64,000 nucleotides of DNA, taken from positions 26,798,958-26,862,957 of the forward strand of contig OY754969.1 of NCBI GenBank assembly GCA_963576475.1. Direction: 5' to 3'. Origin of the DNA: Molanna angustata (lineage: Eukaryota > Arthropoda > Insecta > Trichoptera > Molannidae). The position numbers and the translations under genes were made by a program. Below the pieces are notes generated by a model, which was not told the origin of the DNA, made no database searches, and saw nothing but the letters and a program-made list of their open reading frames with translations. Below are positions 45,473-59,100 of the stretch, in pieces. The first letter of the stretch is position 1. Every line of letters starts with the position of its first letter.

Positions 45473-47735
45473 AACCTTATTAATACATAAAAATATAACA
45501 TTATGATAGAACTAAATATTTTTGAGCAATTTTTATACAAATTTAAATTACAACCCTATTAAAGTAGCATCATACAATTATTCATTACTGCAGATTTTCT
45601 ATTCATTTAGAAATCATGGAAAAAACATCTAGAAATAATATTTCTATTAGAGGTAGATTCCTTGAGCAATTTTGATTATCTAATACTTGTGAAATTATAA
45701 ACAAACTATTCAATTGAACGAATAACTAGCATTGGAAACACAAAAAGCACAAGGCTTCCTTATTTTGGGGGAATTTTTTTTCATTTTATGTAATGTATTG
45801 AATATATTATACAAGTACTTCTGCTTTTTCTTCACTAAAAATATTAATATTATTATGTTTTAATTACATACTTTACATGATGTGAAAAAATAAAGCTTAT
45901 AATTACTTTTTTAATTAGATGTTGCGTTTATAGGCTTCATACAAAAAAAATATCATGCTTATTTCAAAAACACCACCCAACAATAAGTGATGAGTAATAT
46001 TTTCACAATGCACAAATTAACGAGTCTCATAAGAATACAAATATGGTTCATGCCTAAATATTTTTTGCAAATCAATTATTTCTTTTCAAAACAATTGACA
46101 AATACTTCCTATATAATATGCAGTGTTTTTAGTTCAGTAAGAATATTGACAAATCATTTGTGATCATCAATTACGGCTGCTAGTAATAAAACCTAGATTT
46201 CACTTGACACAATACCACAGTGGTTGGGCAATGAGTTTTTTATGATAGAAAAGTATACTATGCTTCTGTGTCTCAAATGAAATATTTACAATACCACGCT
46301 AAATCCAGTCATCACTAAATGGGACAGGCAGAGAAAACATTGTTTTTATACCATAGCAAATTTTTAGTTAAATTCCATAGAATATCTCATATTTGAATAA
46401 AATTTTATTTTCAACTTTAACAAAATATATTTTTAAATAAAAAATAATGCTAATTATGTACTTCAATTACTAAGTTGTAAATTTTTTGTATAATTACCAT
46501 CCTTTTATACCTATGGTTATGAAAAATATTTTATTAATTATTATCCTCATCTTCAGTTTTCTATATCTTGCATTTTACAAAACTTTGCATATTTTTATAT
46601 TTCTTAAATTCATGGTGATATTTATAATTTATAGAACAGTACTGAGAAATAAATAAATAAAAAAAAATTGCTTGAAACATCACATTTTAAATTGTGTATG
46701 TCATTTTTAAATGCGTTAATTTATTTTTACAATGCACTTTATATTTATGATAAAAATTATCAAAAAAAGTCATTTATACAAATGATCAAATTAATTCAGA
46801 GTACCTACTTCAATGTATTTTTATTGATAAATTAAAACCACACCGATTTGAAATATCATTCGTATCCATCACCAAATTAAAATCAACTAAAGGGTTGTTG
46901 AAAACATCAAAATTAATAAAATCCAATAAACAATCATTCAAAAACCGTAAAATCTTTCACTTTATCAAAAATATTAATTACATCATATTCTAGATTGTGT
47001 ACACACAATATTTTCTTACACATAATTAATTTTCCATACCACCAAAATTAAATTTAAAAAAATTGGAGTAATATCAGTGTTAGATTTTTAGAATTGATTA
47101 TAATCAGTTCTAGTAAAATAAATTTTTGACTACACAATTGGATTATGAAGAATAAAGAAAAATATATTTAAATATACCTGACAGACACTAACCTGATTTT
47201 AGAAAAGTATAGTTATGTTTGTAAGCAAATACATACAATTTCATAATTGGTTATAATACTTAAATATTTATAATGATATAAAGTATGTACAATCAAAACT
47301 AATATATACAAATAAAAACAAAAATAAAATATTTTGTCATTACGTACCTATGCTTTTGAAGCACCATTGCATATATTTTGAAAATAATACAAGAATGTTC
47401 ATATTACAAAACTAAACTTGTCAAACTAGATACATGTATCTCAGATATTTATGTATATTATACTGCGTATATTTATATTAAAATGTATATTTATGCAAAA
47501 TACATATCTTTACCAAATAAATCAATAACTGATATTAAGTATTTTACACTCAATTTGTTTAATATAGGTGCAGTTTTCTTTTTTCTTTAATAAAAGATCC
47601 TTGAATTCTAAGGAGAGCAAAAATTGCTAAAACACATAATGCCAAAGTGAAAGACTGACAAGTCTAAATTAATGTACATGTTTGCAACTTTAAATTAAAT
47701 AAAATTAAAAAAACTGAACATTGACATGTACAGGA
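45473..47735. other. AT-rich non-coding DNA
   Basis: Nothing gene-like and no repeat borders recognised. Confidence 0.4.
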
Positions 47736-47739
47736 TTGA

Positions 47740-47985
47740 TTTTGGTATCTCCAAAGTGAAAAACAAATGAAAAATTATTTGTATCGAATGATTTTGATGG
47801 AAATAGTTTGGAAAAGTATCTTGACTTTGGTATCTCTAAAGTTAAAAATATGAAAAATTATTTTGTATCAAATAATTTTGATGGAAATAGTTTGGAAAAG
47901 TATGACTATGGTATCTCAAAAGTCAAAAACACGAAAAATTATTTGTATCAAAGTATGTTGATGGAAAAAGTATCTCTTATCAAAT
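47740..47985 (+). repeat. Tandem repeat, unit about 81-85 bp, nearly three copies
   Basis: (T)TTGGTATCTC(C/T)(A)AAAGT starts at 47741, 47826 and 47907, each followed by GAAAAATTATTT, GTATC(G/A)AA and TTTTGATGGAAATAGTTTGG. Two units are joined with an open frame (DFGISKVKNMKNYFVSNNFD) because one spacing is 81, a multiple of three. Confidence 0.75.
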
Positions 47986-48014
47986 TAAGGAAGACAAAGA
48001 ACAACAAAATACGT

Positions 48015-48560
48015 TCAAATTCAGTAACTTTTTGAACTAAAATAGGAACATTCTAAAATTTTAGAATAAAGGTCATTTAACTTAATTTCGTATTCTGACA
48101 TTGTTTCTAAAACTAAAATATACAAAATTAATGAACCGTAGATAATAATTTGAACTCAAATTGTCTATGGCGCAGACTATGCATGAATCCTGCACCATGA
48201 TGTTGCCTAACCTAACATTTCAATTGATCTACACAAATATTCTTTGGTTTTCTTTTTCATCATAATGCAACACATGTAAATTAACACAATTTATGTTTAC
48301 AACTAAACTAAGTTATCTCGGACTGCAGTGAAAATAACTAGTACGCTTCCAATAAGATGTGAACTAAAATTAGGAACGTTTTGACAGTTGATTTGATTAA
48401 AATGTTGTTATAGAGTAGGAAATTTTACTAATTTGTAACTTACTTGGAGTATACTTACTTATTTCAGTGTTATAGAATATTAACTTGGACTAAGTGGAAT
48501 AGGAACGCACCTATTTTAACCGGAATGTTCTTAAAAAGTTATAGAATCGGACGTGATAAG
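48015..48560 (+). mobile_element. Diverged copy of the 15668-16050 fold-back family
   Basis: TTCAGTAACTTTTTGAACTAAAATAGGAAC at the left (in outline) and the block TTTCAGTGTTATAGAATATT, AACTTGGACTAAGTGGAATA, GGAACGCACCTATTTTAACC at 48467-48530 match the first copy at roughly 80 percent by eye. The intervening part is different, so this copy is rearranged. Confidence 0.6.
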
Positions 48561-49124
48561 TACTAAAATGTGATTGACTTCTGTTGATACTGTACAAAAA
48601 GCCACAGGCAAAATTCTGTCATTTTCCTTTCAAAAAATAGTATGAAACCTCTTGAATGGCAAAACAAATAGTAGAAATATCCGTAACTAAAACTAACACC
48701 TTTCAGAACTCTGCGGTCAATAATACATACTTGAATTATAATATTTATAATGAATAACAACACTGGGCTATCGTTTATAACCACACAGCAACAATAACAT
48801 ACTTATTTCACAAATCTACACCAACATTTTATGAACATTGAAACAGCGATCATTTTTACAAACCCATTGATTTCTGGTCCTTTGAATATTGATTTTATAC
48901 AATAACATTTTGATTGTTGTGATTGATTGAAAGTATGTAGCTAAAACAAACAATTGATTGATTATATACAATTATTGCAAAATTGTATAAATGGAAGTTG
49001 CTATTCTTATACTGTGGAAACAGTATTGCAGAATTTATACAAACTTTTTTTCTTAGATTCTTGTATCAATGTGTCACTTAATCAATATTTATTTTGATCT
49101 CATATAATGTATAATAATAAACAC

Positions 49125-49295
49125 TTCCTTGCACCCTGCACAATGGCAATTTCTTTCAACTAACCAGTATTTTCAGCCAAGAGAAGCAATATTTAGATGA
49201 AAAATGAATTTAAATCAATTTCTCGTCTGCTAGGGATTGAACCAGAATGCCCGCAAAGAAGCCAAACGGCTTACTAACTGTGCCACGGCAAACAT
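49125..49295 (-). mobile_element. tRNA-derived SINE, family B, copy 2
   Basis: Same layout as 45070-45272: AAACACTTCCTTGCACCCTG at the tail end, AACTAACCAGTATTTTCAGC in the body, and a degraded tRNA-like head at the high-coordinate end (GCCGTGGCACAGTTAGTAAG on the minus strand). Confidence 0.75.
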
Positions 49296-49926
49296 GATAC
49301 AAATTAAATAGTTGATAAAATATAATGAAGATGTCTTGAAAATATCTCAAGTTAACAAAGAAATCAATGGATTAATAAAAAAACAATGATGTGTAATACT
49401 TAGAAAAAAATAAACTACGAATGCAAAAAGAGTGAAAATAAAATGGCTCGTTTGAGGGAAATATCACTCGTGTATTAACAACACATGGGTCAAAACTGTT
49501 CAATTAGTGTATTTATTTTATATACACAAAACACCACTATAAATATATAATAAAAATAAATTACAGAATAGTTCATATTTTCACAAGTATACAAACATTA
49601 TGAACATACCTGGTTTTTTTTTTGTTACGTTCAATTTAACATTTGCAGTAGAGAAAAAGCTGGTTAAATAATATTGCATTACATAAAATAAACATTGCTT
49701 AATCTCACAACGATGTTAGTCAGAATAAGAAAAAATACTAAGCAAAGAGAAAGAATATTACATAATTATAATTATGCAAAATAGTAACACAAAATAATAT
49801 AATATAAAAAATAAATAAATAAAGTATCTACTGCATATGAAATATGAGCAAATATTTATAATGTGTTAGAATAATGACGATGATACGGATGCAGTAAATT
49901 AGTAAAATTGACTAAGGGGAAAAATG

Positions 49927-50145
49927 TTAATTTTGACTTAGATTTTGTTTTCTAGCTCTTGTCCTACTTCTGGTGTTCGTACCATTTTTCTCTATTGATG
50001 TAGCCGACATGATGACGGTCTGGCTCATGTTGTTCTTGAGCGTCGGTGGGGGATATGGTATGTGAAACAGTCTAATTTTTAAATAATCGCAGATCTCTAT
50101 ACATATTTGGCAGCAGTATCTCGTTAGGTCTACTAACACCCATAA
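49927..50145 (-). CDS. CEPT1: CEPT gene, last coding exon
   Basis: Acceptor GTTCTGTTTCAG, then 72 codons and TAA. It encodes [34 protein letters not shown] and a hydrophilic tail ending KQNLSQN. The join to the preceding exon gives [17 protein letters not shown], keeping family spacing exactly. An internal donor-like site (ATG|GTACGA, 49982) could lead to the exon at 41754-41827. Candidate TTTATT on the plus strand (AATAAA on the minus) near 49512 may be a polyadenylation signal. Confidence 0.9.
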   Translation of the reverse strand, partial: LWVLVDLTRYCCQICIEICDYLKIRLFHIPYPPPTLKNNMSQTVIMSATSIEKNGTNTRSRTRARKQNLSQN

Positions 50146-53100
50146 CTGAAACAGAACAAACAAAATACCACTTCAAGAACTGAAATTAAAGTAACAAAAA
50201 CTATAATTAGAGACGCTAAATAATATATATTATACTAGCGGACCCGACAGACGTTTCTTGCACAAACGTTGGCATGTCTGTTATTAGCCAGTTTAACAAA
50301 CATAAAAATACCACACTCTATCACGGAATATCCCACAGCGACAGGTGTGCCGGTGTGGATTACCTTATAAAAGGAAGCACGACACATGCGTGTATACCCA
50401 CATATCAGTCTTGCTAACTTAATAAATTCATAAAATATGATGATATAAAAAAAAACATCAAGTTTTAATGGCGTAACCATAATTGCATAATATTATGGAC
50501 ATATCGAAAGCAATGTTGGCAGTATTCAAAATGCATATTCCGAAAATATTTATAACAGTTGATATTTTTACTATTCTTTTATTATATTAAGGTATAAAAT
50601 TCCTTTTTTGTGAATCTAAACCATTCAGGGACACACATAAAACACACATAAAAAGATTCATCAAAATTCGTTCCGCCGTTTAGGAGGAGTTCAGTGACAT
50701 AAACACATACAGAAGAATTATATATATAAAGATATATATTTTTTTATTTATAATAATTATTTAAAAAGCCGATTAGCTCATGTCAATTATTTATAGTTTA
50801 TATTGTAATATAGTAGTCCTTCATATACAGCAACACTTTACTTCAGTTCTTGATATAAAGTCTGGTTTTCAATTCCCATCGTAATGCTTTTACGTTCATA
50901 GTTTTTAGTTGTTTTGCAAAATTATTGCAGTCACATAGTCCTTTGCACATTATTCTTTCGTGTCCAATTTTTTTGTTGCTTTCTCAGTTACAGTGTATTT
51001 TTTTGTACGTGTGTTGTAATTGTGGATTTGTATTTTCTGCTTAAGTCTTAGTTCGGAGTCTTGTATTTTTCCTATATTCCGAGTTTTGATGTTTCACATT
51101 GTGCCATCTTCTGTATGTTTAGTTTCTTTTGTGTATTAGTATTTCAATGGTGTATATGCATTTAGACCGTAAGTCATTATTATGTTTATTATTCTGTTTG
51201 AATTTTTTTATTTATTTATTAATTCAATCCTTTTATGAAGTACCTTGTTTTTCTTTTCGCTAATACAATGGATATCTGTTTAAGTTATTTGTCCTGGATT
51301 ATATTATAGATAGAAGTAGTTATTAGTTCAAATTTATACTCACTAAACACATCCATAGGACATAATATTCAGGTATTGCATTATTGAAATACTGATTCAT
51401 AAATAACATCGCAGGACCCAATAAGGACCAATCAAAATATTCCATTTCACTTTTTGTCATGTGTGAAACCTGAAAACAAACGCCAATAAATATGTTATAT
51501 GGAATTTAATCCCAACATCAAAACAATTACATACAATTTATTATTGATACTTGAAATTTTTGAAAGTGATTCTTGTAACGCCATAGATCCAACCATGCAC
51601 ATAATAATAAAATTTCAAGAAAAAATAGATATACTAGTTGCATATAACACATGAGATCCAACTGTCGATGGCGATAGATAGCATGTATTGTTGAAGAATA
51701 TGTACCAAAATATAAACCTTAAATATTAATATAAATCCAAATGATTGAATATTTTAAGATATTTTGTTTTCTATACAAAACATGTATATCAAGATAGGAC
51801 AGTGTGGAGTTCAGTCCTTTTATCCTAACCCGAATAGGTATGTATTATGAGTATCTAAAGTCCCCGTAGAAATACTGTCATACAAATTGTATGAAATGAT
51901 GACGTCACTAAATTCAATTAAGTACTGCTACAATGTATATATTTTTATAGAAAATAAAGTTTTATTTATTTTATTTTTCATTACTTCTCGGGCAACTAAC
52001 AGGTACTATGTCAAATATTAATTTAACATGCACCCAATAACAAGTTGCTACATTCTGGAGACTTACGATATTAATCATCTCACAGATCCAGACAATTATG
52101 TAAAAATTGTGTCTCCACCGGGAATCAAACTCGGGACCTTTGGATCAGCAGTCAGATACCTTACCAATTGAGCCACGTAAGCCGACACTGAGCCACGTTT
52201 TAAATTATTTAGGTGGGGTGTTTCAGAGTTTTACGAAATTTTAATTTTTTTTTTAAATAAAGGCAGAAACAAACACGAAGAGGCTGACAGCGGACAGGGC
52301 GGCGTGGAGTAGAAGAGAGGCAGCCATAGCTGTTACAAACCAACCAATATTTTTCTTAATAAAAAAAGTTTTAGAAACCCTGTATTTTTTTCAAAAAAGG
52401 TACTTTCAGATATTGTATAACGTTCCTGCTTTATTGATTTTGAGATATGTTGAAGTATAAAATAAAAAATTTGTAGGCTTAAAATGAAATTTTGGCTGTT
52501 TATCACGGATCAAGTTATAAGGGGGTGACAGATGGACACACAATACACAGACATTTAATTTTCCACTCCGAATTCTGAGTTCATCTATGTCTATAACATA
52601 TGCTGCGAAGCATCTAAATTGATGTTTTTTTACTTCAAAGTTGTAAAAACCATGCAAATGTCCACTACTCCATACAAAATTCCTACGCACGGGACTATGG
52701 TTAATTTTAAGGCAATTTATTGAGAGAAAGAAATTCTCTTGAACAAATCAACAGTTGGAAAACTATGATCTAAAACATTAATATTTGATTATTAACATAA
52801 AATAAAACTTACGACTAATCTATTAGTAACTTTGGCAGCAACCATCCCAAATGCAATAATATATAAACAAGGATGATTTTCATAAACGTGAGATTCACTC
52901 TTTTGATATATTATAAATGCTGGAATGATAACCATTGAGAATGGTATCACAGGTGACAACACACTTGTTCCCTGAAAAGTAATTTGGTTCAATTAAAACA
53001 AAACATACACAGATTATACAAAATTTTATAGAATTATAAGTACGTTTATATTAATATTTTTTTGTTATTAAGAGGTTCATGTTCCACAATGATCTTAAGG

Positions 53101-56100
53101 CGACAGTTACACGTAAGGTATTTACTGTGATCCATCAATTCAATATTTATTGATGGACGTCTGTTTTTATTCATTCATTCATTTCCGTGTCCAGACCCTA
53201 TATGAGCCCTCTCCAATATTTTGCGGCCGTCACAGCCTTGTCGTTTGCAGCCAGGAGGTCCGCCTCATTGCAAGGCTCTTCCATGAGTGGGCACATCAGC
53301 AGGTGCGCCACGTTTTGCTCTTCTCCACATTCGCACGTCACATCCTGCTCATCATCCAGCAGTTCCCATCTCTGCATGTTGACCCTACATCTACTCACAC
53401 CCGTTCTGAGTCTGTTTTTATTGATGGATTGATACACCAGCTTACACACAAAGTATTTATTACGTCAGTATTGTGTCCGGTTTCTTGCTGAATACACGTT
53501 AAAATGGACAGAGATAAAAATTAAAGTCTGTGTAGCTATTATTTTAGCAATTGATTAAAAAAAGTTAAAAGAAAGCAATGGTCAAAAAATTGGTAATAAC
53601 AAAGTGAAAGATTCACCCATTTGAATTTAATGACTGAAATTAAACTACATGGCGGTATGGATGATTATGAAAATTATTTTCGAATCCGAAATCTGCTTTG
53701 AAGAACTTCTAACAATGGTAACACCATTTTTAAAACAAGATATTGATGAGAAAATCTATTTCCCCGAGAGAAAAATTAGCATTAACTATGTATTATTCGG
53801 CAACAGGAAGGAACTTTAAAGACATAAGGTTTTCAGCCGCTGGCTCCTGAACATTTTGAGTTCCTCCCGGTAGTTCAAGTATAAAATGTTGATCTTTTTC
53901 TTAACATCAATCGTGGCATCAGTTTTCATTTTTTGTAAAATTTTTAGTAATTTTTGCAGTGCTTCTCCTTTTTTTATAACAATCCGAAGGGTCATCAATA
54001 CGGAATTAAGAAATCGAGAAATAATCCATGAATAAATATTGACATCCATCAATACGCTAGACTACACATTCAATAAATACCACGATACATCAATATTTAT
54101 TGGCGGATCACAATAAATACCTTACGTATAGCTGCAAATCACTGGAGGGACACAATATAGGTTGATGATCTTGGACACGGAAAGTAAGTAAGTAATAGAT
54201 CATAATATATGTATTTAGTAAGTGTTACATCAAAGAGACCACCCTTAGCTAAATGTCCATGCATAATATGAATCCAACTAGGAATCATATATCAGCTTTG
54301 GAAAAATCCAGTACGATTGCTATTACAAAATTATGAACATTTTTATGCTGCCTATCCTTATATCCTTCAAAAATTGTTCACACTGTGTTTCCTGGCTTTG
54401 GGTACCAGTAACATGTTTGCCAACATAAATATCATTCTCCTTTGATCATATAAGTATATTTATCTTAAAATATTTTATTTGGGTATCGTATAACTATTTT
54501 TTGTGAAAATGATAGTGTTGTATAATCTATATTCTAAGATCAAATAACATCTTTCTTGCCTTGTAGGGTCATTTCAGTGATTTGTGACTTACTTATTCTG
54601 AACAATTAATAACCAAAACACCTTTTCAGTGTATTTACACAAATTGGCAAAATCATCCTATTTATTCCTCCTAGTATAACACAATATTAGAACAGATCTG
54701 AAGGTAGAAATTAAGGCAGATCGAATATTGTGTCTATGGAGATCTGTGTATATTGGTATAAGAAAACGGAAATGCCAGATTAAGTCAAATTGAGGATTCC
54801 ACATAGGAGGTCAGGATCCAAAAAGGGTTATAGTGCCAGAAAATGAATGATTTTTTTTATATCGAAATTCAAATTATGGAACACGAACCCTCATGTGTCA
54901 AGAAATTTAAACTGAATAAATATTAAAACATACAATGAGATTCAACAAGGAAAATGTGTATAACATATAAAAAAAATAATGATTTCATAAATAAATGTAT
55001 TATTATTATAATTTAGGAAAGCTGGGAATGAGATATTTGAGTCACTTGAATATAATTAAAATAAAATAAAAATTCACATGAATAAAAAAACTAGCTATTT
55101 TTATGTAATATCACTTATCAGTCAAATATTTTTTGAATGTATTAAAGTTTTTTTTTTGTAAGATAATGAGTATTCATTTGATATTGAGGAAATGAAATTG
55201 GTAACTGCTAATTTAAGCTTAGCTTCCACATAGGTGCAACGTATGGATCGGATTTTATCTCCTAGAAACGATGTCGGCATTGCCAATGATCCAATGCACG
55301 CACATGAATTCCTATATAAAGAATAATAAAATCGATCTAATGTGCTGCGTCCAATCTGTCCACTGCACTTATGTGGATGCTAGCCCTTATACTGACCAAA
55401 GAACAGTATTGCATATAAAATAATACCTACCACTTTCTGTAAAAACAATTTATGTTATATAAGAATGATTTAGAATTAAAGTAATAGTGTAAGTTAATTG
55501 AAATTATAAATATACATACCAATGATATATTAGAATATATGAAGTATAAAAAATAAACTGAATAAAATATAAGGAATTTTTTCTATAAATAGATGAAGAG
55601 GGATAAAAAATTAACTGATATAAATTTCTAACAGATATATCATAATTATTGCATAAAATGTGTCAAATCTTTAAGAAAATAATATAGGTACTATGGTAAA
55701 AAGAAAAAACAAAAGCTGAAGTAAGAATTAATTTTTCTTCTCATATACCAGAATTCCAATTGCCCTCTAAATGTAAGTAAATATTTTGCATTCAATATAA
55801 ATTAAAGGTAATATTTATATTCAATTTTGAAGAGAAGAATGAAATATAAGCATTCAATAATTCATAAAGAGTATAAAATATATTCAAGCACAAATTAATG
55901 AGTAAAAATGTAACTATATAAACTTAAAACTAATAATTGAAAATAAACATTACAGCCCACTATCACCAGAGGTACTTAACAAGTAATTATATAAAGCATT
56001 GCATAGCCAAATATGTACAAGAGCAATATATAGCCAATTAAATAATTATTTAAGGATAGTAGATAATATAGACCTTTTTAAGTACCTCATAAAAAGCAAA

Positions 56101-59100
56101 AACAAGGATAGAAGGGATATTACCATGACGTGTGCTGCAGTGCATTAGCTAGGGATATCAAACAATATATTGAGATTTGGAAAAGTGAAGCAATTTAGTT
56201 ATTAAATGACATTTATCTTACAGCAACTGAAGAACCATTCTTTCCAACACCTCCAGTAAAGATGACCACTGCATAGCTAATTCCCAGATATAGTGATACG
56301 AAAACACTCAGGTAATATGGCAAAATGTACACTTGAATCCTAAGATAAGGGATCTGATTTGTATAAATTCACAGAGTTTATCATCCATGGATGGAATATA
56401 TGTTTGTGGTCAAATATTATTTGAATTTTATTGGGTTAACGGTGTTGTTGTCAAGCATGCATGTCATTTGAAGTTAACGTCCCAAAGCATGTCGGGAAAC
56501 AGCATCCAACAGTGGGTAGAACATCCAGAGGCAGCCAGGCATAACAGCACACGCAGCGCCCAAAACAAGAAAGTGTCATGCATTTAAAATAAATATTAGG
56601 AAACATCGTTAATCCAGTCGCCTAAAGAATCTTAATAACACATCAAATAGAAGACAATAATCAGATAGATAATAATCAGTAGGCCAAATCCCATTCTATG
56701 AAACCATGTGAAATAAAAATATTTCAGAGAGCTTAAGATGAATAGTCTCGTTGAAGTTGGAAATTATTTAAGTGAATGTAGTAATCATTTTACAATATGC
56801 ATCATAAAGCAAGTCCACATCCCATAGACATCAGATTCATTTCTACATGTTTTATAGTGATTTTGTGATCTACGATAAACTATTTAAATTATAATTTATC
56901 AAAATTGAAGTATATATGTAATTGAAATGCAGTTTTGTGCACACTGCCCAAACAAATTTCTATGCAGTTAACATAATTTTAAAAAGGTAAGATAAATAAC
57001 TATGTGCTGTCTCACAATAAATGATCTTTTAACTAAATAATACCAATTTTAAATTCATTTGTGATAATTATATGAAGAGACAACATGACTACTTTGTAAT
57101 TATAGATGATAAAAGCTATATAATCAAATAAATTCATTTCACCACTTAGAGGACATTGGCTACAGATTACTAGAATGAAATATCGAGTAGATGGAGTAAA
57201 AAAATAATAATACATTACTTGAATAAAAATAATGTGAAATTATTTCTCTAATCATAAAACAATATTTTCCTAAGACCAATAAACACACGACACATATGTG
57301 TGTAAATAAATTGCTCAGAAATTATAAAATATTTAAGTATTCTGATTATCTCGACTATTGAAATGTTTATTATTTTTTATTAATAGGAATAATAAAGAAG
57401 CATTACATACACCATATTAATATTTTCAAATCACCTTAAGGAAAAATGTACATGTGGTATAAACATACGGTTAGTAGAAGAGAATAATATATTATATATA
57501 TATTTTTTTTTAAATATTGTTACAGGAATGTCAGGAACAATTCTTTTGGATCGACTGATTTAAAATATACTAGAAATGAAATAAAAATTTTGAAAATATA
57601 ACACACAAATTGGATTAAATGGATATCTTTAAAAATAGTTGTGTAAGGTCTTCACCCATAAAAATATGGTACACATAAATGAACTTAAATTAGTCACCGA
57701 AATATGCACTTATATTAAATTACATTCTGACAAAATGATACGACATATAAAAAGTTTACTAAACTTATATATTATTTCAAACATTATTTTTTATTGTTCA
57801 ATATATTATTCCATAATACTTGTATTTTTTTCTTTTTTCAAAATAAAAAGAACTTTGAGGGAGAAATATATGAGGGACGCAGCAGATATCTGTTAATTAT
57901 AAAAGCAAAAGCTTAGAGAGGAAACATAAGTTAAGGTACTCAATGTATTCTTGATATTTTGAACGTTCATACATCAGCGGGGCAAGACCGCATGGTATTC
58001 CATATTGTGTTTGTTATCCATATTATAAACCTATGCAGCAATATTTTATATAGGAAATTTAAAAAATTGAATATCTAAATGGAGGGTTTTCATTCCGCCG
58101 TTTGACTGGACTTGCCGCCCAGATTGAAAATTTCAATAATGGATTTTACCTTGAAATGAATTTCCTAGGATAAGATGAGATTTTAGAAAAATCAGGTTAA
58201 CATATCTATAAAAGCCTAAAAAAAATCTAAGTTGACATGTACAAAGCTACTGACACAAACGCATGTGCCGTGGTTTAAAATGACCAATGCCATTATGAAT
58301 ATTTGGAACAATACTTAAAATTGATATGAGAAATATCAATGAAAATAAGTCTGTTATTATTCTATTTTATATAACTATTTTAAGTACACAAACTAGCACC
58401 AGTACTGGCAACGTTAACAAGACTTCAGGAGAGCAAGCAATTAAAGGATTTTAGGAATTGATGATACTACTAAAGTATATATAATATAATATCTGAGTTG
58501 CATTTTCAAATACGTGGATTTATGAGATTGTATATTAAAGTATAAACTTAAAAATATATACTAATATTTACAGAAGGTCAATGAGTTTTATAACATATAA
58601 TATGAGAGTAAGTAACAAGTACAAATAATAATGAGTATTAAATATTATACCCCCATGGTATTAAAAATGTTTTTCGTACCACCACCAGATGTCATAACAT
58701 ATTTTTTTAAATCAAAATATCACAAATCATTTATAATTTATTCATTAGGTGGGTTGCCGTATTAAAGAAAAAAAATCACAACGTGAAACATTAATATCCA
58801 CATTGTTATTGGAAATATTACGATTCCCAGATCATAATCTTTAAACCAATAAACCATTTGTCATTACTGGGTAATCTGTCAAAAATAACTCAGATCTGTG
58901 AATAAGTTGTATCACATATTGAGTATTTTCTTGTTATCTAAAAAGTTCCCTTTACCAATAGAGTATTTTACTTTCATGCTAATAGATAATATCCAAAATA
59001 CAAAATGAAAACCATTACAGTTATCATCCACCAACAGTTCAGGAAGCAAGAGCAGGATTTTATCAACATTCATACAAAGCAATAATTTTATACATTTATT

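Larger units (their letters stand above)
53104..54134 (-). mobile_element. TIR DNA element of about 1 kb with a MADF-like fragment
   Basis: CAGTTACACGTAAGGTATTT-ACTGTGATCC (53104) and the inverted GGATCACAATAAATACCTTA-CGTATAGCTG ending at 54134 are terminal inverted repeats of about 30 bases. A further partial end (TACACACAAAGTATTTATTACG) lies inside near 53440-53465, suggesting nesting. The element carries a minus-strand MADF-like fragment and an embedded LINE piece. MADF/Myb-type proteins are typical second genes of PIF/Harbinger transposons, so that superfamily is my guess. It lies in a CEPT intron. Confidence 0.5.

Noticed and set aside
56222..56339. Exon A starting after the TCTTAG at 56340-56341
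   Set aside because: This start leaves one extra base and breaks the phase shared by exons B and C; the acceptor at 56354-56356 gives 44 in-phase codons with the Ile-Pro start seen in B.
58660..58700. Possible fourth CEPT alternative exon (GGTGGTACGAAAAAC on the minus strand)
   Set aside because: Only a few codons resemble the motif; there is no hydrophobic segment, acceptor or in-phase donor.
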